Assembly (NCBI GenBank): GCA_028554755.1 | Contig: JAPTOF010000002.1 | Coordinates: 8,419,001 to 8,483,000, forward strand | Source: Cordia subcordata | Lineage: Eukaryota > Streptophyta > Magnoliopsida > Boraginales > Cordiaceae | DNA: 64,000 nt | Direction: 5' to 3' | Shown: piece by piece, positions 34,923-44,541 of the stretch | Numbering within the stretch: position 1 is the stretch's first letter | Layout of the letters: each line of letters starts with the position of its first letter | Made by a program: the position numbers and the translations under genes | The notes under the pieces: generated by a model | What the model was told of the DNA's origin: nothing | Database searches by the model: none | The model's input: the letters and a program-made list of their open reading frames with translations, nothing else

Positions 34923-35114
34923 CGCTTTAGGCGGCCAGTCCTTCTTCTCGTTCATGACAACCCCATTTGTGCCGATTCGACCTGCTCACCCTGGTAGTGG
35001 ATCTGGTCATCAGGGGTTGCCCAATCCCTTGATGATACACTGCGAGTGGAGGATTATCTTCATGACGACCCACAGGTTGAGACTCAACCGTCATAGCCAC
35101 TACAAGTGCAGACG

Positions 35115-35270
35115 GATATAGCAGGCCCAGCCCTACGGGCAGCAGGGACAGGCTTACTCTCTGCAGGTCCAGCCCCAAGGGTAGCAGGGACAGGCTTACC
35201 CTCCGCAGGCCCAGCCCCACAGGAAGCAGAGACAGGCCGAGCAGCAGGGACCATCCCAGCCTGGGCAATG
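35115..35270 (+). repeat. Gln/Pro-rich coding repeat at the PMD gene tail
   Basis: Two and a half units of roughly 51 bp encode AQPYGQQGQAYSLQVQPQG-type repeats in the plus frame, with stops interspersed. Fits a low-complexity C-terminal tail as seen in long PMD proteins. Confidence 0.6.
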
Positions 35271-35464
35271 ACAGCCCCCACGAGAGAAGAAAAGACACTC
35301 TCCAGATTGTGGCACCGGACATCGTAGGGCTTAGGTATCAGTGGGTCGTTTGGAGTGTATCTGTCCATGTAACTGGAATATTTTTTGGCATTATTTATTT
35401 ATGTTTTACTTATTATTATTGATTTTCATTTTACACAACATAGAAAGCCAACGATGAATATTAT

Positions 35465-35699
35465 ATAATAACAAAGGTTCAATTATCGACGAAAATAACA
35501 TAATAACAAAGGTTCAATCACCGATGAATATTACATAATCACAAAGGTTCAATCACCGACGAAGATGACATAATAACAAAGCTTCAATCACCGATGACTA
35601 TTACATAATAACAAATGTTTAATCACCAATGAAGATGACATAGTAACAATGGTTCAATCACCAATGAAGATGACATAATAACAAAGATTCAATCACCCT
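35465..35699. repeat. 35-bp minisatellite, 6.7 copies
   Basis: Unit ATAATAACAAAGGTTCAATC..., exact 35-bp period from 35465 to 35699. Units 2 and 4 share a TATTAC ending while 3, 5 and 6 share GAAGATGAC, hinting at an older 70-bp dimer. It lies between the convergent PMD and transposase genes. The transposase stop codon falls in the last unit. Confidence 0.93.
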
Positions 35700-38266
35700 G
35701 TACAGATTAAACGATTGTGCCCATGCTGATGACAATTCGAACACCTTTTCCGACCTACTTGATCCAACTAGTCCATTTCGTTGGGGATACGTTTACCACC
35801 TAGTCTACCTCTCCTTCTCTGGCGCAATCATGCTAGATTAGGGCCTAGTTGCCATGTGGGTACCGATGGCCAGTAATCCTCATGTCCTAAAGGCTCGAAC
35901 AGCATTGAGTATGTTGCAATGTACGCTACCACCATATATTCAATCGGTATTAACTCACTAATTGGTTTGTTTAGATACCATGCTAACGCTTGTGCATGCG
36001 AACACGGCACATGATACGCTATCCATTTACCACAAGTACATGTCTTCTCGTTGAATTTCACAACTTGTGTTGGAGGTCTTTCAGTGAATGACGCCGGTAA
36101 ACGCCCGACCTGTGTCGTACAAGTTGGGAAGTAAAAATTTAAAACACAGTGACAGTGTGAATGAGACTCCCACTTCTCAAAAAGTTCCCTTGTTCTACTT
36201 GAGAGCAGCGTTTGTTGCCCAACCAAATAGCTAGCATTTATGGATCGATTGTAGAAGTATTCCACCAATTTTATATAAGTGTGACTGACTAACGCAGTTA
36301 TTGGTAAGCATCTTGCACTAACAAGAACACCATTAAAATATTCGTCACTGTTCGTCGTCATCATACCCCAACGGGCCCCTCTATCTGAAGAAAGGGTCCA
36401 AACTTTCTTGTCAATTTTAGATAAATAGTCGTACGCCTTCCTCCCAACACAGCCAGGTGTTGGGTCAACTTCAAGAATTTTTTGCATGATTGCATTATGC
36501 TTGCAAACTTGATGTTCTTTTCCAGCTACCCAACACAAGTCTTTGACGTACTGGTTTCGACAATGCTTCATCACGTTGCTTTTCAGATGGCGAAGGCAAA
36601 TACAATGTTTTACACGTAAATGCTCGCCTAAAGAGATATTTTCCACAGCAGCAAGTATCCCTGGGTAACAATCAAATATTAAACAAACCTCTTCCATATC
36701 ATGAAGAAAATGATGTTGCACAAGGTGTAGGAACCATGGCCAACTATCTGTTGTCTCAGCATCAACGATGGCAAATGGCAACGGTAAAACTTTTCCTATT
36801 GCATCTGTCGTCAGTGATGTAAGAAGATGACCCTTGTATGGGCCCCATAAGTGGGTACCGTCGAGCGTCATCACGGGTCGACAATGCTTCCATGCTGCGA
36901 TGCACAATGCAAAAGCCCAGAAAACATAGTCGAAAATTTTGTACTCTGTCGTCAAACCCAGAAAGAACTTGTAAGTTACAATTGTCCCCGGATTCCTTCT
37001 CTTCAAAGCTTTAAAGAACCATGGAAGGGACTGATATGAGGTATGCCAATCACTATATACAAGTTCGATCATCTTATTTCGCCCACGCCATGCCTTCCCG
37101 TAAAATATATCCACCTAAAGTGCTTCCTTAACGTTAGCTCGAACAAAACCGACCTCGAAATCAGGTTTATGTTTTACAAAATGTCTTACCATATATCCAA
37201 CCAAATCAGTGGTAAGATTTCTGTGCCCACACCGTCTGTTATGAGCTAAGCAATTGTGTACCCCGCAGTGCTTTGTAATCTCGAATTGTCGGTGCATGGA
37301 TTTTTTAATGGCACGCAAGTATCATCTACATGGATTATCACGGCTACTACTCTTGCAAGAAGCGACGTGCAAGCTCAATGTGGACTGGTCGACCGAGTAC
37401 TCTCTTTGTACGCTGACTATGTACATATGTACGGCCCGCTGCACATCTTTTTTGGTAGAAAAAACCATGCCCAATGCAAGCTCCTTAGTATCTGGGTTCC
37501 AAACGGGCTTGGTTGCTGGTATATCCATGCTATCCATGTAGTACTCCTGCGTAGTAGTTTGTAACTCAACATGATCCAACTCCTCGACCGTAGGTACTCC
37601 ACCGCTGCTTAGACAAGCATCTATGTTAGAGTTTGCATATTCATCATCATCGTACCATGTATTTTGTTGGTTCAACTCTACATCCTCGTCATCTTCTTTT
37701 GGCTCGGATTGAAATGTGTCCATATTCAAGTCGAACATCACATGCGAGCCTCCGGCATGTGATGTCCCAGCAACATTAAACGTGTCCTGAGGAGACACGT
37801 TTAAATTGGAAGACTCCGGCACGGTCGTCGCCATGTCGTCACCTTCGTCTCGGTAACCAGTAAAATTTCCATTCAAATCGGAGACACCCTCGTCATAAGG
37901 AGTACCACTGACTGTCTGGGGAATGTACACATCATCCGTGTCTACATCAACATAAACATTCGCCGTGCATATGTAATTGGGATGACAAGCAATCTCGTAC
38001 ATGTCCCGCAACTCTTCATCGGAACTGACTGCACTAACGCTGAAATACGGATATTGGGAGTTGATGAGTGCTGATTGAAAACGGTGATGCAACACAACTC
38101 TGTCCACGCCGTAAATGCAAATTGAGCTTCTCATATACACTGTAAACGAAATCATCATACAATGTTTCTTTTGTTATTTTGATTTTGCGCCTTGGCTTTG
38201 CAGTCTCGTACTGTACGCCGAAAGGGCCATTTATTTTTTGGCCTCCATAATGTAAAGTAACAGTTA
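35693..38266 (-). pseudogene. MuDR-type transposase of the MULE (five lesions)
   Basis: From ATG 38158 the frame would span 822 codons to TGA at 35693. It encodes an acidic linker, a MuDR-like DNA-binding region (LALGMVFSTKKDVQRAVHMY, RQFEITKHCGVHNC), a DDE transposase core (TLDGTHLWG, Asp at codon 433; IFDCYPGI, Asp at 496; NSDEYFNG, Glu at about 606), a SWIM zinc finger (CTCGKWIAYHVPCSH, 707-721) and a CCHC knuckle (CSNCHQHGHNRLIC) at the end. In-frame stops occur at codons 279 (37322-37324), 348 (37115-37117), 777 (35828-35830) and 797 (35768-35770). Upstream of 38158 a second frame (VTVTLHYGGQKINGPFGVQY) shows the real N-terminus continued to about 38266 and is separated by a frameshift near 38100. 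Confidence 0.93.
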
Positions 38267-38779
38267 CTGCGTTTGGATTTATATTATTTTCAGGATTTGG
38301 TATGAAATATTGGGTGGTTTACAAATACAATTTTTTGGGATTTCAAACCTTTTGGTCGAGTTGAAATGACATAATAACAAAACATATGCAAGTTTTTTTT
38401 TGCTAGCAATAGGCTTAAAAAAAACTTTCGAGGAATGCTTGCAAGCAACGGGAAGGAGGAGGGGGTTTGTATAGCTATCCGTGATGCTGAGTTCGTTAGT
38501 TAAATATCTGAAATATAGATTTCGGTTATTCAATAAATGAATATAGCTGTCACTTTGTTAGTCACATATTGATTGATAGGAAGTAGGAATGACAGGATAA
38601 ACTTTTGGCTAAATTAGCTGTTCAAAACCAAGAAATTTGCCAGGTTGCCAGGTAAATATATGCTGCAAGATATTTCGGCTGTTGAATAGCCAAAAATAAG
38701 TGTCAGCTATTCAAAAGCCGAAATCGATTTTTCAATGACCGAAAGTAGGACGTGGCTGCCAGCGTGTAAAAAGCTAGCT

Positions 38780-38903
38780 TCGCGGTAGTTGAATTACCTA
38801 TTTCGTTTATTGAAAAATCGAAAGTGCTAGTTTTACAACTCTACTCAAAACAAGGCTAATTTTTAAATTAAATATTTAAATTATGTTATTTGTAAAAAAA
38901 ATC
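38780..38903 (-). repeat. Right terminal inverted repeat of the MULE
   Basis: Pairs with 31535-31655; ends TTTGTAAAAAAAATC at 38903 followed by the target duplication CCTCCCATCAA. Confidence 0.85.
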
Positions 38904-39480
38904 CCTCCCATCAAAAACTGGGACCAGTAAAAGATTGCAACTTTCCAATCATCTGGACCACAAGTGCTTCATCGCTCCTAAATCAATAATCCGTGGTAGC
39001 GATTTATTTGTTGTACCTGAGTAATGTACGATATTGGCTGCGGGAGGGGTCGACTGACCACTTATAAAGTTGACCAATTGCTGAATTTGTCCTTTTGTGA
39101 GGCGTGGGGCAAGATTTTGCTGCTCAATCTTATGCATTTTCTCTTGCTCATGGCCCTGTTCATCACCGCCTGAGAGGTTTTGTACTAGTCATAACAAAAT
39201 TTCATCCAACCTTGCTTCCTAGTTTATTGCTTTTCTTCTTCCAGTGCGGTGAATAACCAATAATTTCGCAACACCTCTCCTTAGTATGGCTGTTTTTCTA
39301 ACAGTGCTAATAGGTCGGCTTCTCCCAATTGATATTGGTTTTTCACTTGCTACGTTCACTCTTTCTTAAGCCATGAGTGTTGATGCCATAACACAGTCTT
39401 CTTGATATCACGATGTGCTATTGCTTTGCTTCCTAGGTTGCCATGGCGTAAGCCCGACACAAACTAGGTAATAGGTCCAG
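38904..39480 (-). pseudogene. Copia N protease and gag zinc-knuckle remnant
   Basis: Minus translation gives KIEQQNLAPRLTKGQIQQLV, NFISGQSTPPAANIVHYSG, PRIIDLGAMKHLWSR (protease site, Asp-Ser-Gly changed to DLG) and upstream KERCCEIIGYSPHW, matching the gag knuckle Cys and the following GYP-W motif. Strongly decayed. Confidence 0.6.
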
Positions 39481-39504
39481 AGTCTAGATATAGTATGATC
39501 TAAT

Positions 39505-40033
39505 AGTAGATATAATGTCTCACATTGGTTTGTGGGTGATTTGCGAGTGATATATAAATAGATATAAGTAGAACAAATAACTTGAGTTAACTATTTTAGA
39601 CTAATTGATTTGAAAACTCAAGTACTTATTTATTATGCCTACAACACTAGTTCCGCTCACGCGCCTAGGTATTTAGGCTCGGAAACATGACAAAATGGAT
39701 ATTCAAAGCCAATCACCAGCCAAATGAGGGAGTTAAATGCTATACCAAGTATGCTGTGAAAGTCACCTCTAAAGTCCGTAAAAGCCACCTCTAGAATCCT
39801 ATACTATCTAGTCTTATGGATTGTAATCATATGCCACAAACAAAGACTTTAGGTTCTCAATGGGGATGATTGTAACATCCCATAATGGTTTGTGGGGTGA
39901 TTTGCAAGTGGTTTATAAGCCAATGCTACTGGCATAACTAATAATTTTGGTTGATCATTTTAGGCTAGTTGATTCGAGAGCCCAAATAGTTATTTATTAT
40001 ATCCACAATACTAGTCTTGCTCACGAGCTTAGA
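39505..40033. mobile_element. TRIM-like pair of direct repeats
   Basis: Two related segments (about 39510-39670 and 39869-40033) share GGTTTGTGGGGTGATTTGC, the GTGATATATAA region, ATTTTAGACTAATTGATT, TTATTTATTAT, and ACTAGTTCCGCTCACG/ACTAGTCTTGCTCACG. They flank about 200-bp unique DNA without coding. The second starts TGTAACATCCCATAATGG, a common plant LTR start. No primer-binding site was found, so the class is uncertain. Confidence 0.5.
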
Positions 40034-42801
40034 GGTCTAGGTTCACGGGTGCGCCAAAAGAGAATTCATGGTCAAGTCATATTAAGAAATTATATGCTTT
40101 TTATTTTTCTCGTATCAACTGCATCTTCTTTGACGTTCTACAGATACATCAACGCCTGCACGAGGGCAACGGGTTCATTGCCTAATATTCACTCCAAAGT
40201 CCCTGTTTTTCATAATTCGTCATAATGGTTACCTTCTCTTGTTGTGGAAAGCGATTTCTTGTTGTAGTTTGTAGATCTTTGGTGCATTTCCTTGTGAGAA
40301 ATGCTCCTTTAAATCATATCTCCATTGTTGTGTCAACACTATTTTGAAATCCACAATCAAACCATGGCATCACACTTGGTCCATGGTCGTAGGCGTGGAG
40401 AATTTGTCATTGGTTTTGTGACAGATCCATCAACGCACCTAGCTTTTGCCTTCAAGTCCAATGCATTCAACATGCTTTTCTGCCATGTGAAGTAGTTTCT
40501 CCTCCTCCACTTAAGGCGTTGGCCACAAGAGGGTGGTTTGGGTGATCTGATATTTGTAAAAAATAAAGTGAATCAGTAACATCCACCTCTTCCTATTTTG
40601 AACCCTTTTTGAGTCGCTGACACCTGCAATATTGGTGCTCGTTTCTTCTACCATGCTCAAAAGGATTAGATGGCTAGGGTAGTTTTTTTTCCTAGTTTTA
40701 GAGTTTATTTGGTGCAGTTTTTAAACACTGAAAAGTATTTTTTAATATTTCAAAAGATGAAGTTTATCTGTTTGGACCAATTTTAAAAAAAAATTTACAA
40801 AGATGTTAAAGTTAAAAAAACTAATACCCAAAAGCTCTAAATTAGAATTTTTCAGAAAAAGACTTTTAAAAAGTTGTTCTTTTTATATCACGTCATAAAT
40901 TATTCTCTTTTATTCTAACTTTTATTCAACAACACTTTTATCTAAAAACCTAATGCTAAAAGCTTATAGTTCAACATATAAATTTCATAGTTAAGTCAAA
41001 CATAACCTTAATTAACTTGCTCTGATATCATATAAAAAAATAAAAATAAAGAAAGAGTAACAAAAAGGCACTTTGTATTGATACACAAATTGCAAATATA
41101 TAATGCACATACAAGGATGATTTCCTAAGGGAACATCCAAATAATGGATGTAAATATGTACGAATCGAGTTGAATGATGGCATTCCTTGTGTGACTCCGA
41201 TAATGGTGTGCGTCAATATCTCAATACACATGTATAAATTAAACTTTCCAGATCCATTCTTGGCTTTGGCTGCTGGTGCCTTTAGTGTGTACTAAAGTTT
41301 TCAAAAGGACGAAAGTATCCTCTCCGGTTAAATGGAAAGTTGAAAGCTGTAGTCTCCATAGAGTACAGTATACGTCCAAATCATGAAATACGAGATTCGA
41401 TTGTCAGTGAGTTGATCCACGTTCGATATTCCCTCATTTTTCCTCTCAGCATTGGTGGCCATATTTCTTTGTCTTTTTCTTTCTTTTTTTTTTTTTGGCC
41501 AGAAGTTGACTCCACTAGTGGAAGCATGCTGGAATAGTCTTAGCAAAGAAGATTAGACAAGAATTTTTGTGCCCTGCTTCGTCGAGTACTAAGACAAATT
41601 TATCCCAACAGGCCATAAAATCTCATTTAAACTCTAGCTAGCTCGAGTACTAAGACCAGGGACGCACACCTCCATCGGGTTAATGCGGCTGTCTTGTCTT
41701 AAAATAACATGTCGAGCGCATATAATCTAATTATAAACTATTTTTAACTAATCATTCTTTTTTTATAGTATTCAATAATTCTGATACCATGTTTGATGCT
41801 CATACTCGTCATAAGTGTTGCCACCCTTAAAGTGGAGTAGATATGACTTGAAGCAAACTCTCTGTCTCTTGTCTGATTGCAGATGATTTAGGATGATGAG
41901 ATCCAATTATTGCCTTAAGTAATTGCAAAGAATAATTGAGATTAATGTACTAGTGGTTTTTGATGTTGATAGTTGGTCTAGCCAATATAAGATATTGTTT
42001 AAATATACAAAAGTCACATATGAAAAGATCTCAAGAACTAAGATTACCATATAAGTTTATAGTCATTGTTCATATTAATCAATAAATTTTTAAAATAAAA
42101 TTTGAGTAATTATTTAACAGATATAATTAAGAACATTGTTATATGTTAGTCATTCATCTTTCTTTCTTAGATGATGAAAGTTTTACTACATATATGAAAT
42201 ATAGGACATTTGATATACGAATTTTTACTATAAAAAACAAACAGTGAAAGTCTTTAAAAAGATGATGATGTAAAATATTATTCAAAACTTAATTTTAGCA
42301 TGAAATTGAAAAAGTAGGCCAACCAGGTGTCGATGCATAAAGAAAATGCGATGTTCAATGGCACAGTTGGATTCAGAAACTTGAGAGAGCACTATCCTAG
42401 AAACTGGAGAGAGAGAGAGAGGCCAAAACCTGAGTTGTCATATTCTGAACCCACTTGGTAACACTAAATCCAGATTATCCCCCGTCCACTCCTTTGTCCT
42501 GAAAATGCCACTTTCTTTCTAGGATCCCACTGTCTTTTTTGCACACGAATGAAAACAAATAGGACACAGCTTCGTCGATAAGCATCACCTATCCCCCCAA
42601 CGCAAACAGCATCGCCCTTTTACAATTTCTCTGATAATGCTGTTTTTTTAATAAATTTTTTTCCATAAATATATATATATCCCTGTAGAATTGTACCACT
42701 TATAGGTCATGCTTTCACCACTTTATACTGCGCGTCTTGCACTCCAAAATTCACCAACTACAACTAGCATAACCCATCCTGAACATGCATTAAGTGTATT
42801 A
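40034..42801. other. Gene-free stretch with repeat pieces
   Basis: No protein gene recognised. 40700-41010 is AT-rich with weak inverted-end character (TTTGGTGCAG / CAAACATAACC). 41996 to about 42100 resembles a lone TRIM terminal repeat (TGTTTAAATATAC..., AAAAGATCTCAAGAACTAAG, TATTAATCAATAAATTTTT), like those at 21517-24013. Otherwise non-coding. Confidence 0.45.
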
Positions 42802-43194
42802 AGCTAATTCCAACAAATTTCTTAAAACACAAAAATCCTTATTTTTATGGAATTTGTTAATAGTAAAATGCTCTAACAACTCCCCTATCTCATCTCTAAA
42901 ATTTTAAGCCTTTTCTCAACTAAAAAATAAAACACTCATATATAGGGATTTTTTCATCCCCAAAGCCAACACTCAAGTCCCATCCCTCATTCTTATAGCT
43001 CCAAGACTGCAACATTGTAGGATAAGAGAACTGTTGGAGTAAAACTGAAATTGGGATTTTCTAAACTAAGAGTTTTGTAAAAAAATAAGGGTGCCGTTAA
43101 AATAGAATTGAAAATAAAGGATCCCAAAATATAAGAAAATGACTCAGATCACTTAAATTTAGATAAAAAAATAGGAGAGCGGTTGGAGATAGTC
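42802..43194. mobile_element. Tourist-like MITE, 393 bp (family 2, copy 1)
   Basis: TTA duplications on both sides (42799-42801, 43195-43197). Inverted ends AGCTAATTCCAACAA and GACTATCTCCAACCG (reversed). Same family as 53608-54001 but in opposite orientation; shared internal block GGGATTTTTTCATCCCCAAAG. Confidence 0.8.
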
Positions 43195-44541
43195 TTATAA
43201 GAAAGTGCCTCAAAGATACTCGAACAATAAAAGCTGAGATCAAATAGGCTCATAACCAACGTTTGATCTCAATTTTCTGTCCTAAGTGAGTACACTCGGC
43301 TTATCTAGTGCTCAGTATAATCTATAAGGCACGTGCTGAGCACTCAAAGTTTACTAATTGATACTCGGCTTCCACCAATTATTCCGATTATCTGACTCTT
43401 TTAACTGAATTTTTCTTATAGCAAAAAACACACTCATATGTATTATATTACATATATATTATATTATTTTAGACTTTCAAAGTAAGTTCAACTCTTTCTC
43501 AAATATCGAAGCCAACAAAACATTGAAACGTGGTTCACCTTACCCATATATTTACCTCCATTGTGCATCCACCCACATAGCGGATGGTGTATTGACCACT
43601 TGCAATGCTTAAAGCACGGTCTAGGATGTGATGGTACAAACACGTACCAAACTTTGATTATAAACTGTTGCAACAGTTGCATTACAGAGACTAGAGGAGG
43701 TTTGAAATTTGCAAAATCGCCGCAAAGTACCGAGGAACAAGATTTTCGCCATCCTAGAGATTTACTAGAAATTTCTTCGAGTGCTTTTTCAACCCTACAC
43801 TTTCCAAGTGGCAGAAACAAGCGCAAGATCGTGTACCCTCTGCCGTATCTCCTGATATACATCTTCATCATTCGAACAAGGAAAATCTTAGTTATAAGAA
43901 GTGTACTGTTATGCAAAATGGATATGGGAAGAAAACTGTTGTAACACATCTCATTTACCTATTATCTTGAGACTAATGTGATCCTCTTCGTAGGGACAAC
44001 ATAAAAGTGCTGGCTAATGTAAAACCAAGTCAGTTTCGTAATTGAAATCGATATTACTAATGGAATATTCTTCTGTTCGGTCCACCCAACCATGCCCCCA
44101 TGATAAAGAATGCCATGCTAACAATTCTGACTTTGTGTGTAAAAAAATAACTTAAGTGATTGTCGAACTAAAGAACAACCCATTACTAATTACTCCAAAA
44201 CACAAACATTAAGGCAATACCATGGGCGATATTATAAAAATGCCAAGGGGCCATATTATGGAGGCACAGCTAAAACTTTAAAAGCAAAAAGGTTATCACC
44301 TGTCTTGTCTTATATAGCCTTGTACAGTGCATGGGCCAGAATCGAAAACCTCAATTACACAACCCCATGCCTTAAGGAACACAAAACTCAAAATAATGAT
44401 GGTAATAATAAAATAGCATTAGATTGCTCTAAACTAAAACAACAAAAAAAAAAGGAATCTGAAAAGTTGATGGTGCTCTCAACCATTCCGATTCCTCTTT
44501 TGTCATTCATCCAGGTAGCCGTAATTGGTTCCACCCTAAGC
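43195..44541. other. Spacer downstream of the MATE gene
   Basis: A 153-codon minus-strand open frame at 43488-43949 has an unusual Cys/Trp-rich composition and no recognised domain; the plus strand also stays fairly open here. I regard both as chance or a decayed gene fragment. The 3' UTR of the MATE gene probably lies just below 44541. Confidence 0.4.

Larger units (their letters stand above)
31535..38903. mobile_element. Mutator-like element (7.37 kb) with a transposase and a PMD gene
   Basis: Long inverted ends: 31535 to about 31655 matches the reverse complement of about 38780-38903 (shared GTTGYAAAACTAGCACTTTCG and ATTTTTCAATAAAYGAAATA). 11-bp target duplications flank it within copia N. 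Inside, a plus-strand spliced PMD-domain gene and a minus-strand MuDR-type transposase gene converge. Both have stops and frameshifts, so the element is inactive by itself. PMD domains are known to travel with some plant MULEs and gypsy elements. Confidence 0.9.
30249..39480 (-). mobile_element. Copia element N remnant, minus strand, split by the MULE
   Basis: Two collinear blocks of one copia element flank the MULE: integrase (30249-31534) on the left and protease plus gag knuckle (38904-39480) on the right, in the right order for a minus-strand copy. Readable parts are FPITFCKACILTIAYLVNRM and LWHRRSGRILVDRLS on the left, and LTKGQIQQLVNFISGQST, IIDLGAMKHLWS and RCCEIIGYSPHW on the right. 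No LTR was identified. The MULE target duplication lies within the protease/pre-integrase linker. Confidence 0.7.

Noticed and set aside
34927..35368. Minus-strand frames rich in Leu/Pro/Ala over the PMD tail
   Set aside because: Shadow of the Gln/Pro-coding repeat on plus; no family features.
35465..35699. CRISPR-like regular repeat
   Set aside because: Units are contiguous with no variable spacers, in a plant transposon; it is a minisatellite.
39866..40033. Cassandra-type TRIM with 5S rRNA promoter
   Set aside because: The start TGTAACATCCCA is similar, but no 5S box A or box C sequence could be found.
43488..43949. 153-codon minus-strand frame, Cys and Trp rich
   Set aside because: No recognised domain, promoter or splice sites; opposite strand is also open. 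Left as unexplained spacer.
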